In this document: positions 16,708-26,343 of the stretch, one piece after another
Position numbering within the stretch: the stretch's first letter is position 1
Layout of the letters: the number at the start of each line of letters is the position of its first letter
Assembly: GCA_903851195.1 (NCBI GenBank)
Contig: CAINNJ010000055.1
Span: 124,001-188,000 of the forward strand
Direction of reading: 5' to 3'
Source: an uncultured Acidobacteriia bacterium
GTDB taxonomy: Bacteria > Acidobacteriota > Terriglobia > Bryobacterales > Bryobacteraceae
Length of the DNA: 64,000 bases
Notes under the pieces: generated by a model
What the model saw: the letters and a program-made list of their open reading frames with translations, nothing else
What the model was told of the DNA's origin: nothing
Databases searched by the model: none
Position numbers and translations under genes: made by a program

Positions 16708-17256
16708 ATGCAACTGGCGACTGGAGCACAAACAATTCCCTCCGTGCCGAATCCTCAACCGTTTCCCGCAGCCGGGCCGGGCGCGCTGGAGCGCGCCTTT
16801 GACGCGCACCACGCGATGGTGTTCCGCACGGCGTACCGGGTGACGGGCAACGCCGCCGATGCGGAAGACGTGCTGCAAACCGTCTTCCTGCGGCTGGCGG
16901 GGCGGGATCTTTCGGCGGAGGTGATCGAAAACCCCGAGGGGTATCTGCGGCGGGCGGCGGTGAACGCCTCGCTCAACCTGATGGAGCAGCGGGCGCGAAA
17001 GAATATTCCGCTCGAAAGCGCGCCGGAACCGCATGCCAGGGCCGATCAGACGGATCTGCGCGAGGTGCTGCGGCTGGCCCTGGCCACGCTGGGCGGGCGC
17101 ACCGCGGAGATGTTCGCGCTGCGGTTCGTGGAAGGGCATTCGAACGGGGAGATCGCGGAGATGTTCGGGGTGTCCTCTCTGGTGGTCGGTGTCACGCTGC
17201 ACCGGGCGCGCAAACAACTACAAAAAGAAATCACGCAGGCAGGGGGTCTCAAATGA
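16708..17256 (+). CDS. ECF-family RNA polymerase sigma factor
   Basis: A 182-residue sigma-70 family protein with region 2 (FDAHHAMVFRTAYRVTGNAADAEDVLQTVFLRLA) and region 4 (LATLGGRTAEMFALRFVEGHSNGEIAEMFGVSSLVVGVTLHRARKQLQKE), and no regions 1 or 3, so it is an ECF type. The stop overlaps the start of the FecR/zinc-finger protein (ATGA). The operon continues through four ABC transporter genes, suggesting that the sigma factor controls a transport or envelope response. Confidence 0.93.
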   Translation: MQLATGAQTIPSVPNPQPFPAAGPGALERAFDAHHAMVFRTAYRVTGNAADAEDVLQTVFLRLAGRDLSAEVIENPEGYLRRAAVNASLNLMEQRARKNIPLESAPEPHARADQTDLREVLRLALATLGGRTAEMFALRFVEGHSNGEIAEMFGVSSLVVGVTLHRARKQLQKEITQAGGLK

Positions 17257-19673
17257 AGCTCGACAAACTTATCCAGGACATTCGGGACCAGGAACCGGGA
17301 GAGGCGGAGATCGCGGCGGCGGCGGAACGGGTCCGGGCGCGGCTGTTTCCGCGGGAAGCGGCGGGCATTCCGACCGGCACGATTCGCAGTTGCGCGGACT
17401 TCACCTCACTGATCCCTTCCTATCTGGCGGGGACGCTGGACGGCGGGCGGAAACTGCTGTTCGAGGTCCACACGCGGGAGTGCGTGGGCTGTCGCCATGC
17501 GCTGGCGGAGGCGCGGGAGGGCGCTCGTAAGGTGGTCGAGTTCCGGCCGCGTATGTCGGCGACGAAGACCTACGCGCCGTGGGCAATTGCGGCGGCGGCA
17601 CTGGTGGCGGTCGGCGGGACGGCGTACTGGGGTCTGACGGAGTATCCGGCGCTGGGCGGCGGGCCGCGGGCGACGGTGGATTCGGTGGAAGGGGCGCTCT
17701 ACAAGGTCGCCGGCAACGCTCTGACGCCGCTCGCGCCGGGCGCCGAACTGGCGGAGAACGACGCGGTGCGGACGGCGAAGAACTCGACCGCGGTGCTGCA
17801 TCTGAACGACGGCTCGCGCATTGAACTGAACCAGCGGGCGCAGATTTCCGTTACCAGAAGCTGGAGCGGATCCACGATTCATCTGGGAATGGGGAACATC
17901 ATCGTGGAGGCGGCGAAGCAGCGGCGCGGCTCGCTGCAGGTGGCGACGGCGGATTGCAACGTCGCCGTGAAGGGCACGGTGTTCTCGGTGGATGCGGGGA
18001 CGAAGGGGTCGCGCGTGGCGGTGGTGGAAGGCACGGTGTGGGTGGACCACGGGCAGAAGCACGACGTGCTGCATCGCGGGGATCTGACGGCGACGTCGGC
18101 GGACATGGGGCCGGTGCCGATCCGGCAGGAGTTCGAGTGGAGCCGCAACCGGGATCAGTACCTGGCGCTGCTCGGGGAGTTCGGTGAGATCCGGCGGCAG
18201 ATTGCGGCGATTCTGCCGCCCGGACTGCGGTACCAATCGACACTGCTGCGGTTACTGCCGGCGAATGTGGCGGCGGTGGCGGCGATTCCGAACCTGGGCG
18301 GGACGATCGCGCAGGCGAGTCAGATTTTCCATGACCGTCTGAAGCAGAGTGAGGCTCTGGCGGCGTGGTGGAATCAGCGTCCGGCGGCGGAGCGGGCTCA
18401 GCTGGAGACGGTGATTCAGCAACTGCAGACGGCGAGCGCGTACCTGGGTGACGAGATCGTGATCGCGGTGACGGCGAGCGGCGGGCAGACTTCGCCGGTG
18501 ATTGTGGCGCAGCTGACGAAGCCGGGGCTGGACGCGTTCCTGAAGGCGCAGTTTCCGGATCAGGTCTGGGACGGGCACATGCGATTCGACAACGGCCTGT
18601 TCGTGGCGGCGAAGGATCAGGCGGCGCTGGACAGTATCGGGAAGGCGACGGGCGGGAATGCGGCGCTGCTGGCCAAACTGGCGCCCGCGTATCAGCAGGG
18701 GGCCGGGTGGTTGTTCGGCGCGGATCTGGCGGCGATGCCCCAGGCGCGGCCCGATATCAAAGGCTCGTCGGATGCGCGGTTTATCGTGGCGCAGAGCCGG
18801 ACCGTGGCGGGTGTGACGGAGAACCGGGCGTCGGTGACGTTTTCGCAGAACCGGCAGGGTGTGGCGTCGTGGCTCTCGGCGCCCGGGCCGATGGGATCGC
18901 TGGAGTTTGTGTCGCCGGATGCGAGCTTCGCGGCTTCCATGCTGCTGAAGAATCCCGCTCTGATTGCGGATGACATCACGGGCATGATGGCGAAAGCTTC
19001 GGGTGGCGCCGACCCGGGCCTGCTGGATTTCAAAGCCGACCTGGCGAGCGTTTTCGCGGGGGAAGTGACGATCGCGATGGATGGGCCGCTGCTGCCGTTC
19101 CCCAGTTGGAAGATCGCGGCGGAGGTCTATTATCCGGACCGGCTGCTGGCGTCCTTCGGGAAGCTGGTGTCGGCGTTCAATGCCAGACCGGGGCATGACA
19201 AGACGGGCGATCTGAAGCTGACGCAGACGGAGACGGACGGGCGGGTGTTCTATAAGCTGCAGTTCGAGAAGCTGCCGTGGGAGGCCGACTGGACCTTCGT
19301 GGACGGGTACTGGCTGGCGGCGGCGAATCATGAACTGCTGGTGCGGTCGATTCAGAACCGCCAGACCGGCTTCACGCTGCCGAAGTCGAACGCGTTCCGG
19401 TCGCAGTTGCCGCACGATGGGTATGCGGATTTCTCGGCGGTGGTGTACCACAACCTGGGGCAGCAACTGGCGCCGGTGTTCGAACTGCTGAACACGAAGC
19501 CGACGGGGCCTCTGGCGAACGGGGACACGCCGGGCGTGATCTGTTTCTGGGCGGCGCCGGACCGCATCGATGTGGCGACGGTAGGCAATATCCTCGGGAT
19601 GCGGCTGGAATCGCTGCTTTCGATGCAGGGCGCGGGGCCACTCCAGATGATGAACATGAGGGCGGCCCGATGA
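17253..19673 (+). CDS. Anti-sigma-like protein with zinc-finger, FecR domain and large C-terminal region
   Basis: An 806-residue protein. Residues 46-85 resemble a zf-HC2 anti-sigma zinc finger ([18 protein letters not shown], with H-x3-C-x2-C). One membrane span follows at about 108-125 ([22 protein letters not shown]). Residues about 140-285 are FecR-like ([68 protein letters not shown]). The last 500 residues ([33 protein letters not shown] onward) are a periplasmic region of unknown family. It probably holds the sigma factor at the membrane. Coupled by 4-base overlaps to the sigma gene upstream and the ABC ATPase downstream. Confidence 0.8.
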   Translation: MKLDKLIQDIRDQEPGEAEIAAAAERVRARLFPREAAGIPTGTIRSCADFTSLIPSYLAGTLDGGRKLLFEVHTRECVGCRHALAEAREGARKVVEFRPRMSATKTYAPWAIAAAALVAVGGTAYWGLTEYPALGGGPRATVDSVEGALYKVAGNALTPLAPGAELAENDAVRTAKNSTAVLHLNDGSRIELNQRAQISVTRSWSGSTIHLGMGNIIVEAAKQRRGSLQVATADCNVAVKGTVFSVDAGTKGSRVAVVEGTVWVDHGQKHDVLHRGDLTATSADMGPVPIRQEFEWSRNRDQYLALLGEFGEIRRQIAAILPPGLRYQSTLLRLLPANVAAVAAIPNLGGTIAQASQIFHDRLKQSEALAAWWNQRPAAERAQLETVIQQLQTASAYLGDEIVIAVTASGGQTSPVIVAQLTKPGLDAFLKAQFPDQVWDGHMRFDNGLFVAAKDQAALDSIGKATGGNAALLAKLAPAYQQGAGWLFGADLAAMPQARPDIKGSSDARFIVAQSRTVAGVTENRASVTFSQNRQGVASWLSAPGPMGSLEFVSPDASFAASMLLKNPALIADDITGMMAKASGGADPGLLDFKADLASVFAGEVTIAMDGPLLPFPSWKIAAEVYYPDRLLASFGKLVSAFNARPGHDKTGDLKLTQTETDGRVFYKLQFEKLPWEADWTFVDGYWLAAANHELLVRSIQNRQTGFTLPKSNAFRSQLPHDGYADFSAVVYHNLGQQLAPVFELLNTKPTGPLANGDTPGVICFWAAPDRIDVATVGNILGMRLESLLSMQGAGPLQMMNMRAAR

Positions 19674-20587
19674 CGCATCCGGTGATTGAGCTTGCCGATC
19701 TGCATGTGAAGATCGGCAAGCGGGAGATTCTGCGGGGGCTGAATCTGGAACTGCGCGGATTGACGGTGGGGCTGCTGGGCCCGAACGGGGCGGGGAAGAG
19801 CACGCTGATCAATACGCTGCTGGGATTCTGGAAGCCGACTTCGGGCACGGCGCGGGTTTACGGGCACGACGTGCGGACGGAGGCGCGAAAAATCCGGTCA
19901 CTGATCGGCTATATGCCGGAAAACGACAGCTTTATCGCGAATATGCCGGCGATTTCGTTCGTGCGGATGGCGGCGGAGCTTTCGGGGCTGCCGTCCGACG
20001 CGGCTTTGGAGCGGGCGCATGAAGCGTTGTTTTACGTCGGGCTGGGCGAGGCGCGGTATCGCAAACTCGGCGCCTATTCGCTGGGCATGAAGCAGATGGC
20101 GAAGCTGGCGCAGGCGATTGTGCACGGTCCGAAGCTGGTGATTCTGGATGAGCCGACTAACGGGCTGGATCCGCAGGCGCGGCTGCGGATGATCAAACTG
20201 ATTCAGGAAATGCGGGCACTGGGAACCATGAATCTGATGATCTGTTCGCATCTGCTGCGGGATATCGAGGAGACTTGCGAAGAGGCCGTGATTCTGAAAG
20301 CCGGACAGGTGGTGCATTACTCGAATCTGGAAGAAGAGAGGGCTTCGAACCGCCGCTTCGTGGAGATCGAGACGGAGGGCGACGACGGCACCTTCGCGGA
20401 CGCGATCGAGCTGCTGGGGTGTGCGTGCGCGGTGACAGGGCCGGGGAAGATTAAAACAGTGCTGCCGGAGGGAATCGAGGTGCGGGATATTTACCGGCTG
20501 GCGGCGGATCGGGATGTGCAGTTGCGGAGGCTGAACTTCCGGCGCGACAGTCTGGAAGACATTTTCCTGAAAGCTATGGAGAGATAA
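19670..20587 (+). CDS. ABC transporter ATP-binding protein (ABC-2 type)
   Basis: A 305-residue ATPase with Walker [10 protein letters not shown], a LGMKQ signature ([17 protein letters not shown]), Walker [14 protein letters not shown] and switch histidine in [10 protein letters not shown]. The C-terminal 90 residues are the extra domain of drug/lipid-export ATPases. The ATG overlaps the stop of the anti-sigma gene. It should energise the permease that starts two bases after its stop. Confidence 0.92.
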   Translation: MTHPVIELADLHVKIGKREILRGLNLELRGLTVGLLGPNGAGKSTLINTLLGFWKPTSGTARVYGHDVRTEARKIRSLIGYMPENDSFIANMPAISFVRMAAELSGLPSDAALERAHEALFYVGLGEARYRKLGAYSLGMKQMAKLAQAIVHGPKLVILDEPTNGLDPQARLRMIKLIQEMRALGTMNLMICSHLLRDIEETCEEAVILKAGQVVHYSNLEEERASNRRFVEIETEGDDGTFADAIELLGCACAVTGPGKIKTVLPEGIEVRDIYRLAADRDVQLRRLNFRRDSLEDIFLKAMER

Positions 20588-20589
20588 GC

Positions 20590-21450
20590 ATGGCTGTTTA
20601 TAAACGGACTTATCGGGGCTATAACGGACCTCTTACCCATCCGGCGTGGCGGTTCCTGGTGCTGCAGCGGTATGCGTTCAAGGCGGTTTTCAAGTCGCGG
20701 TTTTTGCTGGTGGGTTATGTAGGGTGTTTTTTCGCGCCGCTGCTGGCGATCTGTCTGTTGTATCTGAACCAGAATTCTTCGGTGCTTGCGCTGGTGGGAC
20801 AGAAGCCGGGGTTCCTGAAGATCGACGCCGGGTGGTTCATGAATTTCCTGACGGCCCAGAGCGTTCTCGCGGGGATTGTGACGGCGTTCGTAGGACCGGG
20901 TCTGGTGGCGCCGGATCTGGCGAACGGGGCATTGCCGATTTATCTGAGCCGGCCGTTTTCGCGGGTGGAATACATACTCGGGAAGGGGATGGTCCTCGGA
21001 AGTCTAATCGGGTCCATTACTCTGCTTCCTGTCCTGCTGATGTTTGTGATTCAGAGTTCGCTGGCCGGGTATGACTGGTTCAATAAGAACCTGTATCTGG
21101 GGAATGCGATTATTCTGAGCAGCCTGCTGGTGATGTCGGTGTTTATTCTGCTGGGACTCGCGATGTCGGCTTTCGTGCGCTGGCGCATTGTGGCGGGGGC
21201 GCTGGTGCTTGCGGTCTTCGCGGCGGGCAAGGGTTTCGGGGCGGTGATTAACAACGTGATGCGGACATCGGATGGTTATTACCTGGATCTGCAGTATTTG
21301 CTGACCACCGCGGCGACCGATTTGTTTGGGCGGACCGCGGAGGATGCTCCGATCGCTCCGTGGAGCGCCTGGCTGGCGATCCTGACATTTTGCGGATTGC
21401 TGCTGTTGCTGATCAATCGGAAGTTGCGGGTTTGTGAGGTGGCCGGATGA
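20590..21450 (+). CDS. ABC-2 type transporter permease
   Basis: A 286-residue membrane protein with about six hydrophobic segments. The start [38 protein letters not shown] is typical of ABC-2 permeases of this kind, and [29 protein letters not shown] is the conserved cytoplasmic loop. It lies between the two ATPase genes and overlaps the second by four bases. Substrate unknown. Confidence 0.88.
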   Translation: MAVYKRTYRGYNGPLTHPAWRFLVLQRYAFKAVFKSRFLLVGYVGCFFAPLLAICLLYLNQNSSVLALVGQKPGFLKIDAGWFMNFLTAQSVLAGIVTAFVGPGLVAPDLANGALPIYLSRPFSRVEYILGKGMVLGSLIGSITLLPVLLMFVIQSSLAGYDWFNKNLYLGNAIILSSLLVMSVFILLGLAMSAFVRWRIVAGALVLAVFAAGKGFGAVINNVMRTSDGYYLDLQYLLTTAATDLFGRTAEDAPIAPWSAWLAILTFCGLLLLLINRKLRVCEVAG

Positions 21451-22385
21451 GCGCTCACATCGTCCTCGAAAATATCAGTAAGTTCTATGGTGAAGTCTTA
21501 GGGGTGAATAAGGTCAGCTTGTCCATCCCGCCAGGGATTACGAGTCTGGTGGGCCCGAACGGGTCGGGTAAGACGACACTGATGAATTTAATGGCGGGCC
21601 TGCTGCAACCGACGCGGGGCCGCCTTTCCGTTTGCGGGCTGTCGCCGGACGATCCGGAAAAATACTTTCGCGTCGTGGGATATGCAACGCAGTATGACGG
21701 GTTTCCGCGCGGGCTGACGGGCTGGCAGTTCGTCCACAGCTATTTGCGGCTGTTTGGTTTCAAGCCGGCGGATACGGAGCGGCTGGCGTGGGAGGCAATT
21801 GACCGCGTGGGGCTGCGGGACGCCGCGCCGAGAAAAATCGCGGGATACAGCAAGGGAATGCGGCAGCGGATCAAGCTGGCGCAGGCGATCGCGCACCGGC
21901 CGCGCGTGCTGGTGCTGGATGAGCCGCTGAACGGCCTCGATCCTCTGGCGCGCGCCGAGACGATTGCGCTGTTCAAGGAGTTAGGCCGCGAAGGCTCGCA
22001 TGTTCTGATTTCGAGTCATATTCTGCATGAAGTGGATCTGATTTCGGATCAGGTCGTGATGATGAGCCAGGGATATGTGGTGGCCGAGGGACAGATTCGC
22101 GGGGTGCGCGGGGAGATCTCCGAGCAGCCCATGCAGGTGCTGATCCGGTGTGATAAGCCCGAGCATCTGGCGTCGCAGTTATTCCAGCATTCGCAGGTAG
22201 TGGAGGCGAAGGTGCATGCTGACCGGGCGGGGTTGCTGGTGCGGACGCATCATGCGGAGAGCTTTTATAAGCTGCTGAATCATATTGCGCTGAACGGGGT
22301 GCAGATTGAGTCGGTGGCGCCGGCGGACGACGATGCCCAGTCGATTTACGAATATCTGATCGGGGCCGAGGAGACGACGAAATGA
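21447..22385 (+). CDS. ABC transporter ATP-binding protein (ABC-2 type)
   Basis: A 312-residue ATPase with Walker [10 protein letters not shown], signature [15 protein letters not shown], Walker [14 protein letters not shown] and [27 protein letters not shown]. It is a second ATPase in the operon, distinct from the first, coupled by 4-base overlaps to both neighbours, and probably partners with the downstream permease. Confidence 0.92.
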   Translation: MSAHIVLENISKFYGEVLGVNKVSLSIPPGITSLVGPNGSGKTTLMNLMAGLLQPTRGRLSVCGLSPDDPEKYFRVVGYATQYDGFPRGLTGWQFVHSYLRLFGFKPADTERLAWEAIDRVGLRDAAPRKIAGYSKGMRQRIKLAQAIAHRPRVLVLDEPLNGLDPLARAETIALFKELGREGSHVLISSHILHEVDLISDQVVMMSQGYVVAEGQIRGVRGEISEQPMQVLIRCDKPEHLASQLFQHSQVVEAKVHADRAGLLVRTHHAESFYKLLNHIALNGVQIESVAPADDDAQSIYEYLIGAEETTK

Positions 22386-23221
22386 GTTTGTGGAACCGGC
22401 AGATTCTGGCGATTATGCGGATCGACTTAGCGAAGACGTTTTTCGCCAGGCGGGGTTTGTGGATTTATTTGCTGGCGCTGGCTCCGGCGGTGCCGATGTT
22501 TCTGCACGGTCTCTTCGATCATAAAGCCGACCTGCAGGGCGATTTCGGGCAGGACGTGCAGATCTTCGCGGGGATTTTTCAGTTCTTCTTTCTGCGGATC
22601 GCGATTTTCTTCGGATGCGTGGGGATTTTCATGAACCTGTTCCGCGGGGAGATGGTGGATAAGAGTCTGCACTATTATCTGCTGGGTCCGGTGCGGCGGG
22701 AAGTGCTGGTAATCGGTAAGTTTCTCTCGGGGTTAGTGGCCGCGGTATCGATCTTTTGCGGGGCCGTGGTGGTGCAGTGGGCCTGCATGTTCTGGCACCA
22801 GTCCGGAGAACTGATGCGGTCTTATATGTTCAGCGGACCGGGCGGGTCGCATCTGATGTCTTATGTGGTGGCGGCGGCGCTGGGGTGTCTGGGGTACGGG
22901 AGTGTGTTTCTGGCGGCGGGGGTGCTGTTCCGGAATCCGCTGGTGCCGGCGGCCGTGATTCTGGTGTGGGAAGGGGCGAACGGAATCCTGCCGGCGCTGC
23001 TGAAGAAGATCAGCGTGATTTATTGGCTGAAGTCGATCTGTCCGATTTCGATTCCGGCGCCTAAGAACGCGGGGAACGGGATTTTTAATTTGCTGATATT
23101 CGATATCGATCCGGCTCCGGCGAATGTGGCCATGGTGAATCTTATTTTGCTGGCGGGGTTCGTGGTGGTCTGGGCGGCGATGCGGGCGCGGCGGATTGAG
23201 ATCGGTTACGGGACGGAGTAG
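22382..23221 (+). CDS. ABC-2 type transporter permease
   Basis: A 279-residue membrane protein with about six hydrophobic segments and the ABC-2 loop [31 protein letters not shown]. It is the last gene of the sigma-factor operon. Its final codons, encoding [18 protein letters not shown] and the stop, are repeated exactly 347 bases downstream as part of a tandem duplication. Confidence 0.88.
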   Translation: MSLWNRQILAIMRIDLAKTFFARRGLWIYLLALAPAVPMFLHGLFDHKADLQGDFGQDVQIFAGIFQFFFLRIAIFFGCVGIFMNLFRGEMVDKSLHYYLLGPVRREVLVIGKFLSGLVAAVSIFCGAVVVQWACMFWHQSGELMRSYMFSGPGGSHLMSYVVAAALGCLGYGSVFLAAGVLFRNPLVPAAVILVWEGANGILPALLKKISVIYWLKSICPISIPAPKNAGNGIFNLLIFDIDPAPANVAMVNLILLAGFVVVWAAMRARRIEIGYGTE

Positions 23222-23273
23222 AAGAGGCTCTTTCGACCTGTCTCGGTCCGATATACTCGGAGAAGATAAGTCC

Positions 23274-23468
23274 ATGACCATCGACGAGCGTATCGAGGCG
23301 TTGACCACGAATCTGGAACTCGCGTTTCGCGATATCCATGAGCTCAAAGAACTCGCTTACGAGCTCAAAGAACTCGCGCACAAAGATGGCGAGAACATCC
23401 GGGCGCTGGCCAGAATCGCGGAAGCTCATCAGCAGCGAATTGAACACCTTGAGGACGGCCGGGCCTAA
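23274..23468 (+). CDS. Coiled-coil microprotein, copy 1
   Basis: A 64-residue charged, helical protein (MTIDERIEALTTNLELAFRD...) with leucine and alanine spacing of a coiled coil. GGAGAAG lies ahead of the ATG and GATATACT upstream may be a -10 element. It contains the segment ELKELAY followed by ELKELAH, that is one heptad more than copy 2. The stop codon lies in the loop of a hairpin. Function unknown. It follows the ABC operon on the same strand. Confidence 0.65.
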   Translation: MTIDERIEALTTNLELAFRDIHELKELAYELKELAHKDGENIRALARIAEAHQQRIEHLEDGRA

Positions 23469-23478
23469 GGCCCCGTCC
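23453..23478. terminator. Stem-loop at the end of microprotein 1
   Basis: GGACGG pairs with CCGTCC and an inner GGCC pairs with GGCC, with the TAA stop codon in the loop and a 3-base bulge. There is no T run, so it may be a structural end for convergent transcripts rather than a classic terminator. A base pair differs from copy 2 in a compensatory way (G-C here, A-T there). Confidence 0.4.
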
Positions 23479-23618
23479 CGCTGGAACCGGACTACCTGCT
23501 CTCGGAGGGCAGTGGTCTGGGCGGCGATGCGGGCGCGGCGGATTGAGATCGGTTACGGGACGGAGTAGAAGGGCTCTTTCGACCTGTGTGGTTCCGATAT
23601 ACTCGGAGAAGCTTCTCC

Positions 23619-23792
23619 ATGACCATCGACGAACGTATCGAGGCGTTGACCATGAATCTTGAGCTCGCGTTTCGCGATATCCATGAGCTCAAAGAACTCG
23701 CGCACAAAGATGGCGAGAACATCCGGACGCTGGCCAGAATCGCGGAAGCCCATCAGCGCCGAATTGAACACCTTGAGGACGGCCGAGCCTAA
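23619..23792 (+). CDS. Coiled-coil microprotein, copy 2
   Basis: A 57-residue paralogue of the protein at 23274-23468, lacking one heptad (DIHELKELAHKDGENIR instead of two ELKELA units) and with a few substitutions (T12M, A-to-T, Q-to-R). ACTCGGAGAAG lies upstream of the ATG. Reading frame kept despite 21-base indel, which supports coding selection. Function unknown. Confidence 0.65.
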   Translation: MTIDERIEALTMNLELAFRDIHELKELAHKDGENIRTLARIAEAHQRRIEHLEDGRA

Positions 23793-23804
23793 GGCTCGCC
23801 GTCC
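23777..23804. terminator. Stem-loop at the end of microprotein 2
   Basis: A 12-bp stem with one bulged C and the TAA stop in the loop (inner CGAGCC pairs with GGCTCG). Located between this gene and the converging spermidine-synthase-like gene. No T run follows. Confidence 0.45.
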
Positions 23805-23817
23805 CCCTGGAACCGGA

Positions 23818-26265
23818 CTACCTGCTTTCGGAGGGCAGGCTCGCCAGAAGCGTTTGCAGGTTGACGGGCGAACCGGTGAATACAGCAGTCGGCGACTTAC
23901 GGTATTTCAGCATTTGCCGGTACAAATAATCTTCGAGATTCGAGTTAATTCCCCAGCCGGCTAAGTAACTCAGCTTCAGATCCCCGTCGGTGTTCACGGC
24001 GGCATCCTTCACGTAGGGCGCCAGGTCGGCGGCGCTGCCGGTGTAAGTGGAAAAGAGATCGAAGAGATTCATGACGCCGATGTCGCGGAGCGACTGGCGC
24101 ACGGTCTCGTGCTCGGGCAGGCTGTAGCGCTGCTGGACGGTGTCCAGATCGATCTTCAGCGGCGTCAGTTGTCCCATGAAGACCATGTCGTAGCCCTGGC
24201 CTTCGCGCAGATTGGCCCAGACGGAGCCGTACGGGAAGGCGTCGAAGAAGGTCTTCAGCTCGCTCTTAATAGTGGGCTCGTCGGTTTCATAGAGCGGCAC
24301 ATAAAGAGAGAAATAGCCGCCGGGGTTGAGGTGTTGTTTGACGGACTCGAAATATTCCTTCGAATAGAGCGCCGCGGTGCCTTTGACAAAGACATCGAGG
24401 GGATCGGAGGCGATGATGTCGAACTTATCGGTGGTTGTGAGTAAGTAGTGGCGTGCGTCGTCGAAGACGATGTGGGTCTTCGGGTTGAGCGCGACCCGAT
24501 AATCCTGATCGCCAAAGTACTTCGTGGAAGCGGGCGGGATGACAGGCTCGATCTCACAGACGGTGATCTTCTCAATCCCGGGGTAGCGGGTGAAGGTGCC
24601 GGCAGAGACGCCCGCGCCGAAGCCGATGCCGAGCACGGATTTCGGATTCGGATGCAGCAGGGCGGGCAGGTGGCCGACCATGCGCTGCAGTTTCATGTCG
24701 AAAATCTCGGTGGTGGCTTCCACGTGGCCGTTGACGTTCACGTAGACGGTGCCGTTGTTCCAGCGCGAGATGGCGACGGAGGAGTTGCGGCCTTCCTTCG
24801 TATAGAGAATGGTGGAATCACCTTTGTTGATGGCCATGCGGCGGCCATAGGCGATGAGTTCGCCGGGGATGGGATCCATGCTCCAGGTAACGCCGGCGCA
24901 GAGGAGAAGGACCACGCCGATGAGTGCCCAGGAGCCGAAGGATTTCTTCATCACCGGGACGATGGCGACCAGACCGCTCAGGACCGCGACGACGAGCAGC
25001 AGTTGTTCGGTCTGCTGCGTGCCGATGCCGGGGATGAGAACGAGGCTGACCAACAGCGCTCCGACGATGCCGCCGAGAGTGTTTGCGGCGTAAACGCCTC
25101 CGGCGGCGCGGCCGGGATCCTGACCGGGGCGCGCGACGGCGGCGCAGGCGAGCGGGAAACTCGCGCCCCAGAAGAGCGTGGCGGGCAGGATGGCCCAGAT
25201 GCAGCGCTTCAGATCGAGCTGGTACATGTGCCAGGGGTTGGCGGTGAGCAGGATATCGTCCTGCCAGTAAGGGAGCGAGTTGACGATGGCCCACGCTGTC
25301 CAGGCCATGCCGGCGGCGAGCAGAATCTGGCACCAGCCGAGCGCGGACTGCGGTTTGATGCGGCGCAGGAGACCCGAACCGGCGGCGCTGCCGATGGCGA
25401 GTCCGCCGAGGAAGACAGCCAGGATGATCGAGAAAATGTAGACGGTGGCCAGCAGGAGCATGCCGAGCAGGCGGGTCCAGACCACTTCGGCGCCGAGCGC
25501 GGTGGCTCCGGAGAGGGCGATGGTGAGGTAGACGGGCCAGTTGCTGGTGGCAGGCGCGGCGGGGTCGGCGTCGGTCAGGCCGGAGGGGGGCGTGTGAGGC
25601 GCGGGGGCGGAGACCATGCCGGCCATCAGATAGCTGATGGCGGCGACGGCGAGGTTGATCGCCATGGCGGCGTAGATGCCGGTCGCCATGTTGTAAACGC
25701 GCAGCAGCCAGAAGCCGGCCAGGAGGCAGCCGCAGACGGCGCCAAGGGTGTTCGCTCCGTAAAGGAAGCCCCACCAGGCGACACCTTCGCGGGTGCCTTC
25801 AATCCAGCGGATGATGGCGGGAAGTGACGCGCCCATCAGGATGGTCGGGAGGAGCATGCAAATGGCGGCGAGCAGGCCGCGGAGCAGCATGCCGGGGAAG
25901 CCGCTTTCCGCACCGATGACATAGACGTGACTCAAATAAGGCAGGCCGAGTTGCACGAGCAGAGCCGATACGGCGATGCCGGCTTCGAGAGCCGCGTAGA
26001 TTTTGAGGGGGTGCAGCGTCCATTGCTGACGCGGAAACCACAGGCTGCCGATGCAAAGGCCACCCATATAGGTGGCGAGCAGAACGCCCATGGAGACGGA
26101 AGTGGAGCCGATGGCGAGCTGCAGGCTCTGGTACCACACGACTTCGTAAATGAGGGCGGAGCACCCGCTCAATGCAAACAGGATGAGCAGGACCGGCAAA
26201 TAGCCGGGCGTTTTCGAGGGTGATTCAAGGTGCAACTGCGGGGTTGCCGTAGGGGCAGAACTCAA
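23818..26265 (-). CDS. Fused MFS-like transporter/spermidine-synthase-like protein
   Basis: An 815-residue protein. It starts at TTG with GGAG six bases ahead. The first about 490 residues form two blocks of hydrophobic segments with the N-terminal signature LLILFALSGCSALIYEVVWYQSLQLAIGSTSVSMGVLLATYMGGLCIGS of the fused MFS/spermidine synthase family. Residues about 540-740 are a SpeE-like Rossmann domain (VLGIGFGAGVSAGTFTRYPGIEKITVCEIEP, VFDDARHYLLTTTDKFDIIASDPLD). These proteins probably do not make spermidine; function is unknown. Its last codons lie in the repeat of the tandem duplication. Confidence 0.85.
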   Translation of the reverse strand: MSSAPTATPQLHLESPSKTPGYLPVLLILFALSGCSALIYEVVWYQSLQLAIGSTSVSMGVLLATYMGGLCIGSLWFPRQQWTLHPLKIYAALEAGIAVSALLVQLGLPYLSHVYVIGAESGFPGMLLRGLLAAICMLLPTILMGASLPAIIRWIEGTREGVAWWGFLYGANTLGAVCGCLLAGFWLLRVYNMATGIYAAMAINLAVAAISYLMAGMVSAPAPHTPPSGLTDADPAAPATSNWPVYLTIALSGATALGAEVVWTRLLGMLLLATVYIFSIILAVFLGGLAIGSAAGSGLLRRIKPQSALGWCQILLAAGMAWTAWAIVNSLPYWQDDILLTANPWHMYQLDLKRCIWAILPATLFWGASFPLACAAVARPGQDPGRAAGGVYAANTLGGIVGALLVSLVLIPGIGTQQTEQLLLVVAVLSGLVAIVPVMKKSFGSWALIGVVLLLCAGVTWSMDPIPGELIAYGRRMAINKGDSTILYTKEGRNSSVAISRWNNGTVYVNVNGHVEATTEIFDMKLQRMVGHLPALLHPNPKSVLGIGFGAGVSAGTFTRYPGIEKITVCEIEPVIPPASTKYFGDQDYRVALNPKTHIVFDDARHYLLTTTDKFDIIASDPLDVFVKGTAALYSKEYFESVKQHLNPGGYFSLYVPLYETDEPTIKSELKTFFDAFPYGSVWANLREGQGYDMVFMGQLTPLKIDLDTVQQRYSLPEHETVRQSLRDIGVMNLFDLFSTYTGSAADLAPYVKDAAVNTDGDLKLSYLAGWGINSNLEDYLYRQMLKYRKSPTAVFTGSPVNLQTLLASLPSESR

Positions 26266-26343
26266 TGGGGACTCCGAAGGGTGTAGCGTACCACGCGGTG
26301 CGCGTCATCAATCGTAAACAAACATCAACGAACGCGGATCAAT

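Larger units (their letters stand above)
23165..23511. repeat. Tandem duplication, copy 1 (347 bp)
   Basis: Runs from the last codons of the permease gene through a small coding sequence and its hairpin to a stretch that matches the end of the opposing spermidine-synthase-like gene. Copy 2 follows directly. The first 57 bases of the two copies are identical. Confidence 0.9.
23512..23837. repeat. Tandem duplication, copy 2
   Basis: Second copy of the unit, beginning with an orphan piece of the permease gene end that is identical to the original, and ending in the last codons of the opposing gene. It is shorter than copy 1 by 21 bases, mainly because of one missing heptad in the microprotein gene. 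Confidence 0.9.

Noticed and set aside
24448-25827. Long open frame on the + strand opposite the spermidine-synthase-like gene
   Set aside because: Translation is rich in D, G, E and R with no fold-like pattern, and the minus strand gene has clear family motifs. It is a GC-rich shadow frame.
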